Source of the DNA: Isoetes taiwanensis
Taxonomy: Eukaryota > Streptophyta > Lycopodiopsida > Isoetales > Isoetaceae
DNA: 64,000 nt
Assembly: GCA_021234155.1 (NCBI GenBank)
Contig: JAJEKV010000102.1
Coordinates: forward strand, 1,236,456-1,300,455
Direction of reading: 5' to 3'
The notes under the pieces are model-generated. The model saw nothing but the letters and a program-made list of their open reading frames with translations, did not search any database and was not told the origin of the DNA. This document shows positions 46,257-57,747 of this stretch, piece after piece. Within the stretch, counting starts at the first letter, position 1. Each line of letters starts with the position of its first letter. A program made the translations under genes and the position numbers.

Positions 46257-47869
46257 GCAGTAAATGTTTGTCAAGTATAAATCTGACCACTGTTTGTTCA
46301 ACTAGGACATGGCACGAAAGATTAGGCCATGCTAATATTACAAATGTAAATACTATGGCCAAACAAGGTCTGATCACAGTTTTAGAAATTGTCACAGATC
46401 CGTTTATATGTGTTGGATGCAAATTGGAAAAACAAACCAGATTGCCGTTTCAAAAATCAAACAAAAGAGCAAAGGGATTGCTCGATCTGATACATACAGA
46501 CCTGTGTGGTCCTCTGAATGTGGTTGGCATCACAGGTAAACGGTACTTTATAACATTTACTGATGATTTTAGTAGAAAAACTAGATGTTATTGCTTACGG
46601 ACTAAGGATCTTGCATTTGATGCATTTAAACTGTTTGCTAGTGAAGCTGAGTGTGAAACAGGAAGAAAGATAAAATGTGTAAGATCAGACAGAGGCGGAG
46701 AATATATGTCAGGTAAATTTATCGCCTATTGCATCGAGAAAGGAATAAAAAGGCAATACACTTGCAGTCATACGCCATACCAAAATGGAGTGGCTGAAAG
46801 GAAGAATAGAACTATCCTAAATTCTGCTAGGGCAATGTTGAAACATAGCGGCCTTTCAAACTATTTATGGGAGGAGGCGGTCATGACTGCTGTCTATATA
46901 CAAAATCTCTTGCCATCTGCAAGTTTGAACGGAGGCATTCCTCAGAAACTTTGGTCAGGATCCACGCCAAGCTATGAAAATTTCAGAGTTTATGGATGCT
47001 TGGCCTTTGTGCATGTTCCTGAGGAACAACGAGTTAAACTCGATGATAGATATGGGATTGCATACTTGGTAGGGTATGACCGACACTCAAAAGGTTACAG
47101 ACTCTATGATCCGCAAAGAAAGAAGATTATCATAAGCTGTGATGTAAGATTTGACGAAGGGCAGCTTTACAAACCTAGATCAATAATTGACAAAGCTGAA
47201 TCTACTGTTGTTGATGCAAGCAATATTACAAGAGCTAATACTCAAATGAGTATGCATGCTAAGAAAGGAAAATTGCTGCAGCAAATTGTTGAAGATGATA
47301 ACAATTTACTTATTTCTAACTTTAATGCTAATCATGAGAATGTTAAGACAGGTCAAAGAGAGGATAAAGGAGCACATATTGATCTCCCAACATCAAATGA
47401 GGACTGTACTGCACCTCAAGCTGCACCTATCCAAGAAAAGAATGCAGAAATACATCGAAGAAGAAGAAGTGAGGGCCAAAGATTGAGAGATGAAGCAGCT
47501 ATTGATACTACACAATACGGAAGAGAAGATCAAGGCAGAAGTAAACAGTTGGCCAAAATTCAAGGCAATTCTTTGAACACTGAAATTAATGATATTGATG
47601 TTTTAGAAGCATTGATGGTGATAGAACCTAGTGTGCCAAAAAATTATGAAGAGGCAATTAGTTCCTCTGATGCAGCTAGTTGGAGAAAAGCTATGGAAAG
47701 TGAAATGGAAGCATTTGATAGAACTCAGACATACGAAGTAATAGGCAGTCCTCAAGGAAAAAATATAGTTGGAAACAAATGGATATATAAGATTAAACTT
47801 GAAGTAGATGGTGTAACACCAAAATATAAGGCGAGATTAGTGGCACATCTCCCAAAAGAAGGGTCTTGA
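46257..47869 (+). CDS. pol: Copia-B integrase and start of reverse transcriptase
   Basis: This frame overlaps the end of gag-protease by a few bases and has no real ATG. Pre-integrase zinc domain (WHERLGHANI, CVGCKLEKQTRLPF), catalytic core with HTDLCGPL, FTDDFSRK, SDRGGEYMSGKF, and the Glu in VAERKNRT; then the copia-type C-terminal part (VYGCLAFVHVPEE, LVGYDRHSKGYRLYDP). A Glu/Lys/Asn-rich linker of about 170 residues follows, and the first reverse transcriptase block (KWIYKIKLEVDG, KARLVAH) before a small deletion shifts the frame at about 47845. Confidence 0.95.
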
Positions 47870-49187
47870 TTATGATGAAACCTTCTCACCAATTGTAAAA
47901 ATGACAAGTGTGAGGATGCTAATTGCTTTAGCAAATGCACTTGATTTAGATCTGCACCATATGGATGTACAAACAGCATTTCTAAATGCAAAGTTACAAG
48001 AAGAAATTTATATGAGACAGCCTCCAGGATTTTCCAAAGGAGATAACAAAGTATGGAGACTCAAGAGAGCAGTTTACGGGCTAAAACAATCTCCACGAGA
48101 GTGGTACAGGTGTATGAATTCATATTTACAAGAGCAAGGCTTTACAAAGTTACGAAATGATGGAAATCTGTACATGCTTAAACATGGAGATGCATTTTGT
48201 ATAGTGGCCGTATATGTAGACGACTGCATCATGGCAGCAAGTAACATGGAGAAAATGAATAAATGCAAAGATATTCTCAAAAACAGATTTAAAATGAGTG
48301 ATTTGGGTGAACTACTTAAATTCTTGGGTGTGGAAGTCAAACGTGACAGAAAATTGAAAGTTCTGGCACTTTCTTAGACTCTAAACATTGATGGCATGTT
48401 AGAAAGATTTAATATGCAACATTGCAATCCAGTTAATACACCGATTGTACCTGGCAACAAGATTTCAAATGAAATGTGTCCTAAAATAGATGAGCAAATT
48501 CGTGACATGGAGAAAATTCCCTATAGAGAACTAATTGGATGTCTACTTTTCGTAACAAATAGCATAAGACCTGATATTGCTTACAGTGTTAATTTGCTCA
48601 GTAGATATTGTCATAATCCTGGAAAAGGTCATTGGCTAGCTGCAAAACGAATTCTTAGATACCTTAAAGGAACAAAGACTCATGGACTAGTATTTTGTCC
48701 AAAGGATTTGAAGCTGCAAGCATATTGCGATGCAGATTGGGCAGCAGATTTAGATCTCCGAAAATCCACCTCTGGATGTCATCTTATTAGGGGGAGCTCC
48801 AATTTCATGGAGATGCAAAAAATAGACCTCCACTGCTATGTCAACAGCTGAGGCCGAATATGCTTCCACAACTCTTGCAGCAAGGAAATTCTATGGTGTC
48901 AAAGATTGCTAGCAGAGATGTACAAACCTTCTAATATTCCAACTATTTTGTACTGTGACAGTATGAGCTGCATATTCATGACTAAAAACCCTGTTATGCA
49001 TGAGAGAACCAAACACATTGGATTGAAAATGCATTTTATTAGGGAAACTGTAAACAAACAGTTAATTAAGCTGGAGTATATGCAAACAGAAGACCAACTT
49101 GCAGACATCTTCACAAAGGCTTTGCATTTTAACAGGTTCTCGAAATTAAAGAATTTGCTGAAATGCACAGGTGTTACAGCAATATAG
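47870..49187 (+). pseudogene. pol: Copia-B reverse transcriptase and RNase H, broken
   Basis: The reverse transcriptase is open from about 47850 to 48374: HHMDVQTAFLNAKLQEE, VYGLKQSPREWYRC and an intact YVDDCIMAAS. A TAG at 48375-48377 interrupts the thumb. RNase H continues at 48396 with IPYRELIGCLLF, YCDADWAADLDLRKSTSG, then a frameshift near 48785 and a stop near 48823; STAEAEYAST and DSMSCIFM and ERTKHIGLKMHF are still readable, ending at 49187. Confidence 0.93.
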
Positions 49188-49616
49188 GGTAATGTTGAAG
49201 TCGTCAATGCTTGTTGCTAAGGCATAATAATGTAACTGAAGTTGTTGTTGTTAAAGGTGAAGTTGCATACAGTTCTGAGGTACAGAAGTTCTATGATTGT
49301 GTAAGACAATGATGCTGCATAACAGAGATGCTGAGTCAAAAGTTATGTAAAAGTGCAGCAAGTTATAACAGATATTCACAGTTGATCAGACGTTGCTGGA
49401 TCTGGTTGAACAGACAGAAATTATACTAATATTTTTATGAAGGTGCTTAAAGCTCTGAAGTACAAAAGGTTCATAATTAGTTAAGACAGTTATGCTGCAT
49501 AACAGAAATGCTGACACACAAGTTTATGTGAAGGTCAAGTGCAAGCTATAACAGTTGCTCATTTTTATCAGAATCCTTTTTACTGAACCTGGTTGAACAG
49601 ACAATAATTATGACTT
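49188..49616 (+). repeat. Imperfect duplication between pol and the 3' LTR of Copia-B
   Basis: Two related blocks, about 49265-49420 and 49440-49610, share GATGCTGCATAACAGA-like, GCTATAACAG-like and TGGTTGAACAGACA stretches. No coding capacity. Confidence 0.6.
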
Positions 49617-49625
49617 GAAGGGGGA
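49617..49625 (+). promoter_or_regulatory. Polypurine tract of Copia-B
   Basis: GAAGGGGGA directly precedes the TGAAAG start of the 3' LTR. Confidence 0.9.
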
Positions 49626-50131
49626 TGAAAGAAACAACATAGGTTATCATGTCATAATACTAGTGGTGCATCATGTTAAACTAATTATTCAGTATTGGGT
49701 TAACCTAATGCTAAATATGCACATATGTTATATTTATCTTGAACCGCTTTTCATTCTTCGGTTCAATGGAACAATGCCAGCTTCGAAATGCTAGAAAGGA
49801 AATTTTCCTACTGTGAAAACGGTGGGAACTATAAAGATAAGGTGCAGCCGATCAATCCACAGATGTCACAAGCAGAGCTGCCGAATAGGGCAGGCTTGAG
49901 CTCTCAGACTTGAGCTATTAAAGTTTATTCAATCGATCTATCTCAAGTAGTGTCAAGACGAACTGGTAAAAGGGTTTTGTATTTAATCCTTTAGTTGAAA
50001 TACTGCGTTGAGACTTTTGCATATGAACATTGCAAATATGCATTATTAAGTATATGAGCTTTGACAATTATGCAATAGATTAAAATTGGACTTCAAAACT
50101 TCTTAGTGCATTTTGTCAACCTAATCTTTCA
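49626..50131 (+). repeat. 3' LTR of Copia-B (506 bp)
   Basis: Complete LTR, TGAAAGA to TCTTTCA, about 97% identical to the split 5' LTR by eye. Confidence 0.96.
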
Positions 50132-50772
50132 CACAGTGCTATCTCCAGGAACATTTGCCCGTGAAGTGAAGATTGATAGCCTCAATTTGCACATATGCAC
50201 ATCGCTCCAAGTTGAGATAGGCAGATGGGCCCGGGAGGCGCTCGAGGACAGGATTTATCAGTGTTGCAAATAGGGTGCCATTGAGGACGAATATCACACT
50301 CTTCAGAACTGCTCGTCATTCATCCACATTCGAGCCTATTATACTGAGTTGGCTTCATCTAACCAGCTATTCCATGTGCTACTCGACACGACTTGAGTGG
50401 GTTCGTTGGGATCTTATACCAGGAGATCATGGATGAGCGCACTCGGCTATGTCCTTAGGCGCTACATTGAAATTGAAATATACCATAATGCATCATTGTA
50501 CAATATCTCAACGTACTTATTACTGCCAAGGTTTTTCCCACGAAAACCCTTCAGGGCAGGGTTTTTTTAATCCTGATAGTAATATATTTGGTGTACTCTT
50601 TTTGATTGGGGCCCATAGGCCAATTGGTCTCCGTAGATGATAAAAATCAATTCAATTCAATTCCATTCAATTTTTGAAATAGGCGCTAAAGAACAATCAT
50701 AATAAAGTAGAAACATAAATGAGCTGTTGTAAGGCACCATACTATAGGGGAACAGTTATGCATCCAAAACAC

Positions 50773-50874
50773 TTCCATGTGCATCTTATCTCCTATTGGA
50801 ATAATAAAAATGTGATTTTGAGCTCCATGTGCCTCTTATCTTCTATTAGAATAATTGTAGTGTGATTTTCAGAA
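50773..50874. repeat. 51-bp tandem duplication, two copies
   Basis: Both units begin TCCATGTGC and share CTTATCT, ATTGGAATAAT/ATTAGAATAAT and TGTGATTTT; they differ at several positions. Confidence 0.75.
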
Positions 50875-51159
50875 CATGGGCTTCATGTTTTAAGTAGGGA
50901 ATTGATGACATACGGAATTCCTTCGAAGTTGATGCGAGTGACTCGAGGTGTCGTGATGAAGTGTGGATAAGAAACCAGCACCACATTCACATGTCGAACA
51001 TGTTATTTCGAGATGTCTCCAACAACCAATGAAGTACATGTCGAACATGTTATTTCACGAACGAAATATTGGCTCCTGAAAGGGGGTTGGATTCCAAAAA
51101 ATGGCGAGCCGAATATGCCATGCATAATTATTATAGTTTATTTAATATGAGAATCAACT

Positions 51160-51240
51160 GCGCAGATGGTTAGTTCATTTGGTTTTCAACTTCCTTGTGC
51201 AAGTTCGAGCCCATCTTTTAACATTTTTTTTACTTTGGGG
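51160..51240 (+). ncRNA. Possible tRNA-derived SINE head or tRNA relic
   Basis: ATGGTTAGTTCATTTGG resembles a pol III A box, and GTTCGAGCCC (51203-51212) fits the B box consensus. The spacing of about 35 bases is right, and a T run follows at about 51224. No full cloverleaf was found and no tail or TSD identified. Confidence 0.3.
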
Positions 51241-52491
51241 GTATTCGATATTCGACTTGTGGAATAAGTGCATGCTGAAACCACGAGTTTAATACCCCCT
51301 ATTGCACAAGTCAAATACCTACCCCCCCCCCGGGAATCCAAGTCCAAATGGGGAGCCAATAAATGCACTGGTTATTTCAAGATGTTTTCAATAGTCAACA
51401 AAGCACATGTTGAACATGTTATTTCGAGATGACTCTAATAATGAACGAATAGCAAATATATTTTTTTTTTTCTCGTGTAGATTCTATTCCAATAGGAACT
51501 TGCTAGGTGAACCCATCCACACGTCTTGCCTTTACTACTAAAAACAAATAGTGGATTAATACATTTTTTGCTCAATGTTCACCATGGCATTATAAAGAAT
51601 TTCAAAAGTCAATAATTTTCTCATGTGCTTATTTGACGACATGAGCTGATGACAACGATGCAACACCCATCTAAGTTGACCTGTTAAGGATAAACTTGTT
51701 CACATGCCAATGGCTAATAAGATTTTACACGATGTATCGAAATAAACCACATGCTCCAACGCTTGTGTAGGCCATCAATAATTCCTAGTTTCAGTCTTGC
51801 CACTGTACTCCCCAGGCGAAATACGTTATCTGAGTCCTCCATGAGCAATCAAGGATGAACACTCGTCATCTATGGCATGGATTACTAGAGTCTGAAGAGA
51901 TGTAGAGGAATCTTTATAGACTATATATCATTCTTTGAAGAGATGTAGCATTTTTAAAATTTAACAGGTCAACTGGTCTCAATGAGATTCATGTATTATG
52001 TTAACATTAGATAGATAGTAGATAGTACTTTTTACATCATACCACATGGCAGCATCTCATAGGGAGATATTAGTTCTGGGTCTTGCCCCTATCCTTTTAC
52101 TTCATAAGTATAGAACTTGGTTAAGCAGCTAATCAAAATAAAGTAGAGTATAATTTGAATTTTAAAGTAGGCACCCATCCAAATCTAAAGGTACATTCCC
52201 ATAGCCCTATCCTGGCTTAGACTTTGACTCTAGAAATCAACCCAGTAGCTTCGAGCTTTCAAAAATCCCTCTCCGTTTGTGAAAAAAATGAGCTCTCGTA
52301 TGGGGTTGGCTTTGCATGCAGCACATTGGTTTTGAAACAAGATGAAATGTCTATTATTCATCTATGAGACCATCAGCTCTAGAAGACGGCTATAACAATA
52401 TATGAACAAAATTGATTATCTAATGTGCTCCCATCTAGAGCGACGCTAGCTTCACTCTCATCTCTTTAAGTGTATAACTTTTGAAAAATAC

Positions 52492-53157
52492 TTATCTCAC
52501 TCTCATCACACCAGATAAAAAATTTCCAACAATACTTCTTGGTAATCCAAAAAAACTAATCATAGAGATATCATACTTACACCACAAACTTTGATATGCA
52601 GGACACAGTAGGATTAGATGATTTTCATCTTCTATATCGTTTGATCCACATACTCGGCAAGTACGTTGATGTCTTGGGAAGTTCCCCCATCTCCCAACTT
52701 TGACCCGCAAGTGATGAAAGCTTAGTCTCAACCTATATATTAATTGCCTTTTGGAGTACGAGAGCTTCTCATTTAAGTACTTTGACTCACTCAAGCTAGG
52801 ATTGAGATTGTCACAGCTTATATTGCACATTACATATCTTATCCATGCCCTCAACATATTCTCATTTTTGGGCATATCATCTAAATTCACGTTCCATTTT
52901 TTAAGCCAATGACATACATCTGCAGAGCATCCTTTTAACTTGCTTTACTCCATGGTCAAATGTGGCAAACCACTAGAAAAATGACTCGCATAACTTAATG
53001 TGCGAATAATGGCTTCAGCTTCAAGTAGTATTATACCAGTTTCTGCTAATAACATAGGATATGGAGTCTGGATCTTCACGCCCAATTCTGTCACTAAAAA
53101 TTCCTTTTGTATCTTTTCAACTCTTTTTCACATCTCTTGTGCTAACCCAGGCCCCTA
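52492..53157 (-). pseudogene. LINE-E C-terminal region with zinc finger
   Basis: Contains ELGVKIQTPYPMLLAETG and, in the open piece 52890-52492, SFHHLRVKVGRW and CRVCGSNDIEDENHLILLCP. The Cys/His pattern matches the finger of LINE-C and LINE-F. Stops occur between 53157 and 52890. Confidence 0.82.
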
Positions 53158-53962
53158 CAGGGTATTAAAGAGTGGCTAAAATTTGCCAAATGGCTATTTT
53201 TTAGGCCTTTAGTAAAATTTTGTGGCTAAAGTTAATAAAGATCATTTTTCAAAGAAAAATATAATTTAGCCATTCCAAAAGGGAAAAAAATTTGGACATC
53301 TAGAGTTTAGCCAGGATTGGCTACATCATGGCATACTAAATCGCCTTCTTTGAAGCTGATTAGATACATCTTGATCAATTCAAATAGCCATATTGAATCC
53401 ATTCAGGAACCTCTTTAATTTAGGAATCGTCATTAGCTATATCAATCATGCTTTGATGGATATTGAATTTGAATCTATAAGTCGTTTAGGTTAAAGATTA
53501 TGAAGAATGTTACGTAGTGAGCATTTTAAGCTCTAAGTAATAGTGTTTTATTCTTGCAATTAAAGGGCTCTATGCACCAAGTTAGACATTTAGATGCATT
53601 TGACCGCGACATAAATACGTGTGTTCCCTCAAATGGTATTATTTGCTCCTTATGAATTGTACTTTGAATTTTTGTTATTGTTTTGTAATGGAAGCTTATT
53701 GAATCAGTTGTCATTCATGTGGTAAGGAGTGCTCAGAATTTGAATATAAATAGTTGCACTTTAGCCACCAACCAAGAAAAAATTGCCAATATAAGAATTT
53801 CATATCATATAAATTGTACATTTTAGCCAAGTGGGAAGATAACTAAAGGGTTTTATTTTATCAAATTTCGCCTAATAAAAATTTATGAACTTTTATTTTG
53901 AATAGGTTTAGCCAACCTTAATTTGAATAGAAAAATATTTAGGACCCTTAAAATTTACCCTG
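53158..53962. mobile_element. MITE-2: hAT-type non-autonomous element, 805 bp
   Basis: 8-bp TSD GGCCCCTA (53150-53157 and 53963-53970) and termini CAGGGTA / TACCCTG, the CAGGG-type end known from hAT elements. The inverted repeat is short and becomes imperfect after seven bases. No coding region. It differs in sequence from MITE-1. Confidence 0.88.
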
Positions 53963-53970
53963 GGCCCCTA

Positions 53971-55656
53971 TACCTCACGTCCATAACCATATAAGACAAC
54001 TGCTATGACAATCATATAGTCTCTTTTTTAGCTTCCAATGCAAACAATATTTTTATCTCTTCATCGATCATTTTCTCAACTGCCTTGTTCCATCCATAGG
54101 TGTAATCAACCATTAACCCCAAACATTTGCATGTGCTAATAATCTCAATGTCATGACCATTATAGTGGAAGTGAAACTCCCGTTTTTTTGTTTCAAAAAC
54201 CAAAATGTTATTCTTATTCAAATTGACATTCATTTCAATGTTCGTGCAGAAAAGGGCCACGACATCTAAATGCTTTTGCATGTCGTTAGCATCTAGCAAA
54301 AATTACAATGTCAAGAGCATATAGCAATAAAGCAATATTACAATGTCAAGAGCATATAGCAATAAAGCAATAACATAGCCTGCGATCAATGTACCTGCAC
54401 CACCATGCATTCTCATCCAAGATTTCAACTGATCTATGTATATGCCAAAGAGTGTTGGAGAAAGCAGGCATCCCCGCTTAACTCCTATATTGCTAATCAC
54501 TTTGTCTTGACATAGCTTGCTCAGCGAGAAAGAGAGTTCTATTACTACTTTGTTATACAAAGTGGCTATTGCATTTCTTAATTCATGTGGGACTCCAACA
54601 ATCTCCATACACCCCCATATATTCATGTATCTAAGCATATCAAATGCTTTTGTAAGCTCCACAAAAAGAGCGAAGAGGGGTTTTTTAGTCTTCTTTACTA
54701 CATCTATAATTGCTCTAATTGTGACAGATGATCTAATGTATTTTTCTTGGGTCTAAGACCTGCTTGCCCCAACTGCCCTGCAATTATTTCCTTTAGCCCA
54801 TACACTTATCTGTTGTTATAGTATTGTGGCAAATGATTTGGAGAACAAATTACTCACCATGATCATCCTATAATTATTAACATCATGTTTGTCTCCTGTC
54901 TTATGCACTGAACCCACTCTAGTCAATTGTCATGAAGCGGGGAAAGCCACGTACTAACACTTGATTCATCATATTAGTTATCACATGCACTATAGATGGA
55001 CCTACCCACTTGAATATCTCTGCTACTAATCTGTGAGCATCAGTTGATTTTCCACATAAGAGCTTTTTAAATCCCTTGTTCCACATCATTTTCAGTAAAT
55101 ACAAGTATCTCTTTTTATTTTATCAGATGATCGTGCAATCCTTCAATATGATATAATTTGTGTACATGATTTAATAGGTCCTCTGTTGTTAATGCCTTAG
55201 TCTGCATTTTTTTCAATTTCAATCGAGCCCAAAACCTCCTAGGATCCACCAAAAGCTCATTCACTAGTTCTTCCTGTCTAGTTTGCAAGTATGCCCTTTT
55301 CTTTCTCCTTATTAGCTTACAAAATTCTGTCTTTTTCTCTCATTTGTGATCCTTATCTTCACTTCTGAATTCTAGCCTTCTCATTTTGCACTATTGATCA
55401 TACCAGCCATTGCACAACAAACCGTTAACCTTCCTCTGTGATATGAAGCAGGACAGAGCAGCATCGGTTAGCGTAGATGTAAGCTTAATATCTATATCAG
55501 ATACATCCTCTGGCTATTATTCTTCAGCAACCTTTTCCTCGCATAACAACATGTATGCATCTCTTTTTCTTGCATGCATATGTAGCTTAGCATTACTTTC
55601 AAAAAACTTTAGTGCTTGCTTTGCCTTATTTACTACGTGTAGGTGCATTACAATTG
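53971..55656 (-). pseudogene. LINE-E linker and reverse transcriptase
   Basis: From high to low: linker with VNKAKQALKFFESNAKL (near 55630-55580), a region with EELVNELLVDPRRFW, then reverse transcriptase with VLVRGFPRF (about 54950), ELTKAFDMLRYM (54662), GVKRGCLLSPTLFGIYIDQLK and LLYALDIVIL at about 54340. The catalytic YADD reads YALD and is followed by a 35-bp tandem duplication. Stops are frequent. Confidence 0.82.
54302..54372. repeat. 35-bp tandem duplication in the LINE-E reverse transcriptase
   Basis: Two successive copies of a unit beginning ATTACAATGTC and ending AAAGCAAT. It lies at the catalytic YADD motif and breaks the frame. Confidence 0.9.
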
Positions 55657-57669
55657 ATTGGCCAGTTTAGAAAACAGCCCAAGGTCTTTTGGTCGCAACT
55701 GTTAAATAAACCTGCGCATGCTAATTTAGACATGCAAGAATTGTTGGAGCTGGTCCAAAAAATGTACTTTGTGGATGGTGCTGCTAAGATGCCAATAATA
55801 GAGGTGGAAGAGGATATATTTAGCATATCGGAGGTGCAAAAGCAACTGAGCTTGATGGCGAATGGAAAAGCCAAGGATCTAATGGGGATCTCGATGGAAT
55901 TATTAAAATGGGGCGGGAAAAGTGGCGGATGTAGTGACAAAAATGCTGAACCAGGCTGTCAAGACGGGTTTGCCGCATGATTGGAATAAATGCCGAATTG
56001 TTCCCATACACAAATCAGGGAGTAAACGAGATGTGAGAAACTATCGGACAATCATGATTGGAAGTGTTTTCGCTAAGCTGCTTGGTAGCTTGTTAGAACA
56101 CAAACTTAGTTCATGGGCAGATGCAGAGAAGAAAAGGGCAAAAGGGCAAGCAGGTTTTCGGAAGCATCACAATACACTGGATCACATCTTGACTCTTAGT
56201 TCAGCAATTGTGAGAGCAAAGGTGCCGAGGAAATCCTTATATGTGGCTTTCATTGATTTTACCAAGGCTTTTGACAAAGGTCTTGGGATCAACTTCGGTG
56301 TAAGACTTGAGAAACTTGAGTCCCATTATCACCGAGAGGTCGCGATCTCCGGGCTTTATGAGGAAGTGATTGCTCAATTGGCGGTGGATGTGTACCGGTA
56401 ATCATGAGCACAATTGGTGTAAAGCAAGGGTGTCCGCTCTCTCCGACTTTGTTCGGCTTGTTCATTGATGAATTGGAGCAATGGTTATGGGATCGAGGGC
56501 ATGCAGGTACTAAAGTAGGTCTCGTTGTTCTTCAATTACTATTATATGCAGATGACGTGGTCATATTAGCAGAAGAGGTGGAAGGATTACAGAGACATTT
56601 GGATAGTTTGGCCGAATTTTGTGAGGAACGAGGTATGGCTGTAAATTTATCTAAATCTAAAGTCATGGTTTTTGGTACAATTCAAAGGCACGTGGTTCCA
56701 AAGATAAGGGTTTGCAACTTGAAACAAGAGAGAAAGTTACAAATACTTAGGACTTGTGTTCACTCAAATTACGCTTGGAAAGAGTGCATTAAACAAAGGG
56801 TGGCAAAGGTAAGAGGGCCTTGTATGGAATGCTATCCGCAATAAGGTGGATTTAAGCGGCTAGTCCATGCGCGAATGCTATTTAAGTGTTTGCTTTAAAA
56901 GCGATGTTGCTCTATGGTGTACAAATTTGGGGACCATCCACATTCGCCAGGGGCAAAAGTGGAAAGCGCCATGAAAATCTTTCTCGCAAGAGGAATTAGG
57001 CATGAGACATCAAGTGCCATATCGAGATCATGTTGGCGAGTTTGGTATGTTGCCATTAGAAGTCAAGGACTATGTCTAGCACTGAATTATGTAAATAGGT
57101 TGAGAAGTCTTGATAGTACAAGAATACCATGTATTGTGGCTGAAGAATCTAAGCTTAAGGGATGGTACAGAGATCTGATGGAATGGTGTGAGAGATGGAA
57201 CATTAGAGAACAAGATTGGCCAGATACAGATGTTGGCATTCGCGAATTAGTCCAAACAAAAGTTGTGGATCAGATGTGGCAGAAACAAGGGACAAGGTTT
57301 ACATTTTACAAGAACGAAGTTAATCCCATGTTAGTCTACTCTGACCATGATTACATTAGATCCCATATTTCCAAAAGGGCAAGAAGAGTTATAGCAAAAT
57401 ACAGAACTAGCTCTCACAACTTGAAGATTGAAAGTGGACGTTGGCATAATATTCCCAGGGAAGATCGATTGTGCACACTATGCAACTCAGGTGAGGTTGA
57501 AGATGAATCTCATGTTTTTCTTATCTATAGCTGCTATCAAGGAATTCGGGAGAAACACCATATTGACAAAACAAACTTTTTTTCGCTTATGCAAATTGAT
57601 CCTAATAGATTGGGGGATTTCTTAGTGGAAGTTGATAATCATAGACAACTTCTATTGGAAGTAAAATGA
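55657..57669 (+). pseudogene. LINE-F reverse transcriptase and zinc finger, broken
   Basis: Starts in the linker (FRKQPKVFWSQLLNK), then reverse transcriptase with WNKCRIVPIHKSG, GQAGFRKHHNTLDHI, VAFIDFTKAFD, GVKQGCPLSPTLFGLFIDELE and intact LLLYADDVVILAE (about 56535). The last piece, 56914-57669, carries SSHNLKIESGRWHN and CTLCNSGEVEDESHVFL, the C-terminal finger, and ends in DFLVEVDNHRQLL. Breaks: frameshift near 55905, stop at 56399-56401, frameshifts near 56745 and 56870. It is the best preserved of this family here. Confidence 0.9.
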
Positions 57670-57742
57670 ATTCATTGTATTTGCTGCTTCATGGCCCATT
57701 AGGGTCTCAAGAAGCATGATTAATAAATTTATTTATTTATTT
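55657..57742 (+). mobile_element. LINE-F: 5'-truncated non-L1 LINE inserted in LINE-E
   Basis: TSD AATTG (55652-55656 and 57743-57747) and a TTTA-type microsatellite tail (57726-57742). The orientation is opposite to LINE-E, although both belong to the same family. The short TSD is supported by the restored LINE-E frame. Confidence 0.88.
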
Positions 57743-57747
57743 AATTG

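Larger units (their letters stand above)
42799..50131 (+). mobile_element. Copia-B: Ty1/copia LTR retrotransposon, nearly complete but broken
   Basis: 5-bp TSD CACAG (42794-42798 and 50132-50136). LTR ends TGAAAGA and TCTTTCA are inverted repeats. It has a primer-binding site, gag with two zinc knuckles, protease, integrase, reverse transcriptase, RNase H and polypurine tract. Its 5' LTR is interrupted by LINE-C. The LTRs differ at roughly 3% of positions, so it is not recent. Confidence 0.96.
41345..50680 (+). mobile_element. LINE-D: 5'-truncated non-L1 LINE, split by Copia-B
   Basis: Own DNA is about 41345-42798 and 50137-50680. Reverse transcriptase begins near WAISRVVPIYKA, with CFIDLTKAFDIVP (about 41665), GVYQGCLLPSILFGLYIDQLE and YTDDVDLL (catalytic YADD changed). 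After Copia-B the C-terminal region gives VEIGRWA and EDEYHTLQNCSSF, a CCHC-like finger. The 3' end is an ATTCA-type microsatellite tail (about 50640-50672). Many stops. The frame runs through the Copia-B site, confirming the junction. Confidence 0.85.
50681..52439. other. Intergenic DNA with small repeats, no supported gene
   Basis: It holds a 51-bp tandem duplication (50773-50874), three copies of a motif containing GAACATGTTATTTC (about 50997, 51047 and 51413) and a tRNA-like segment (51160-51240). No reading frame shows a domain. Confidence 0.5.
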
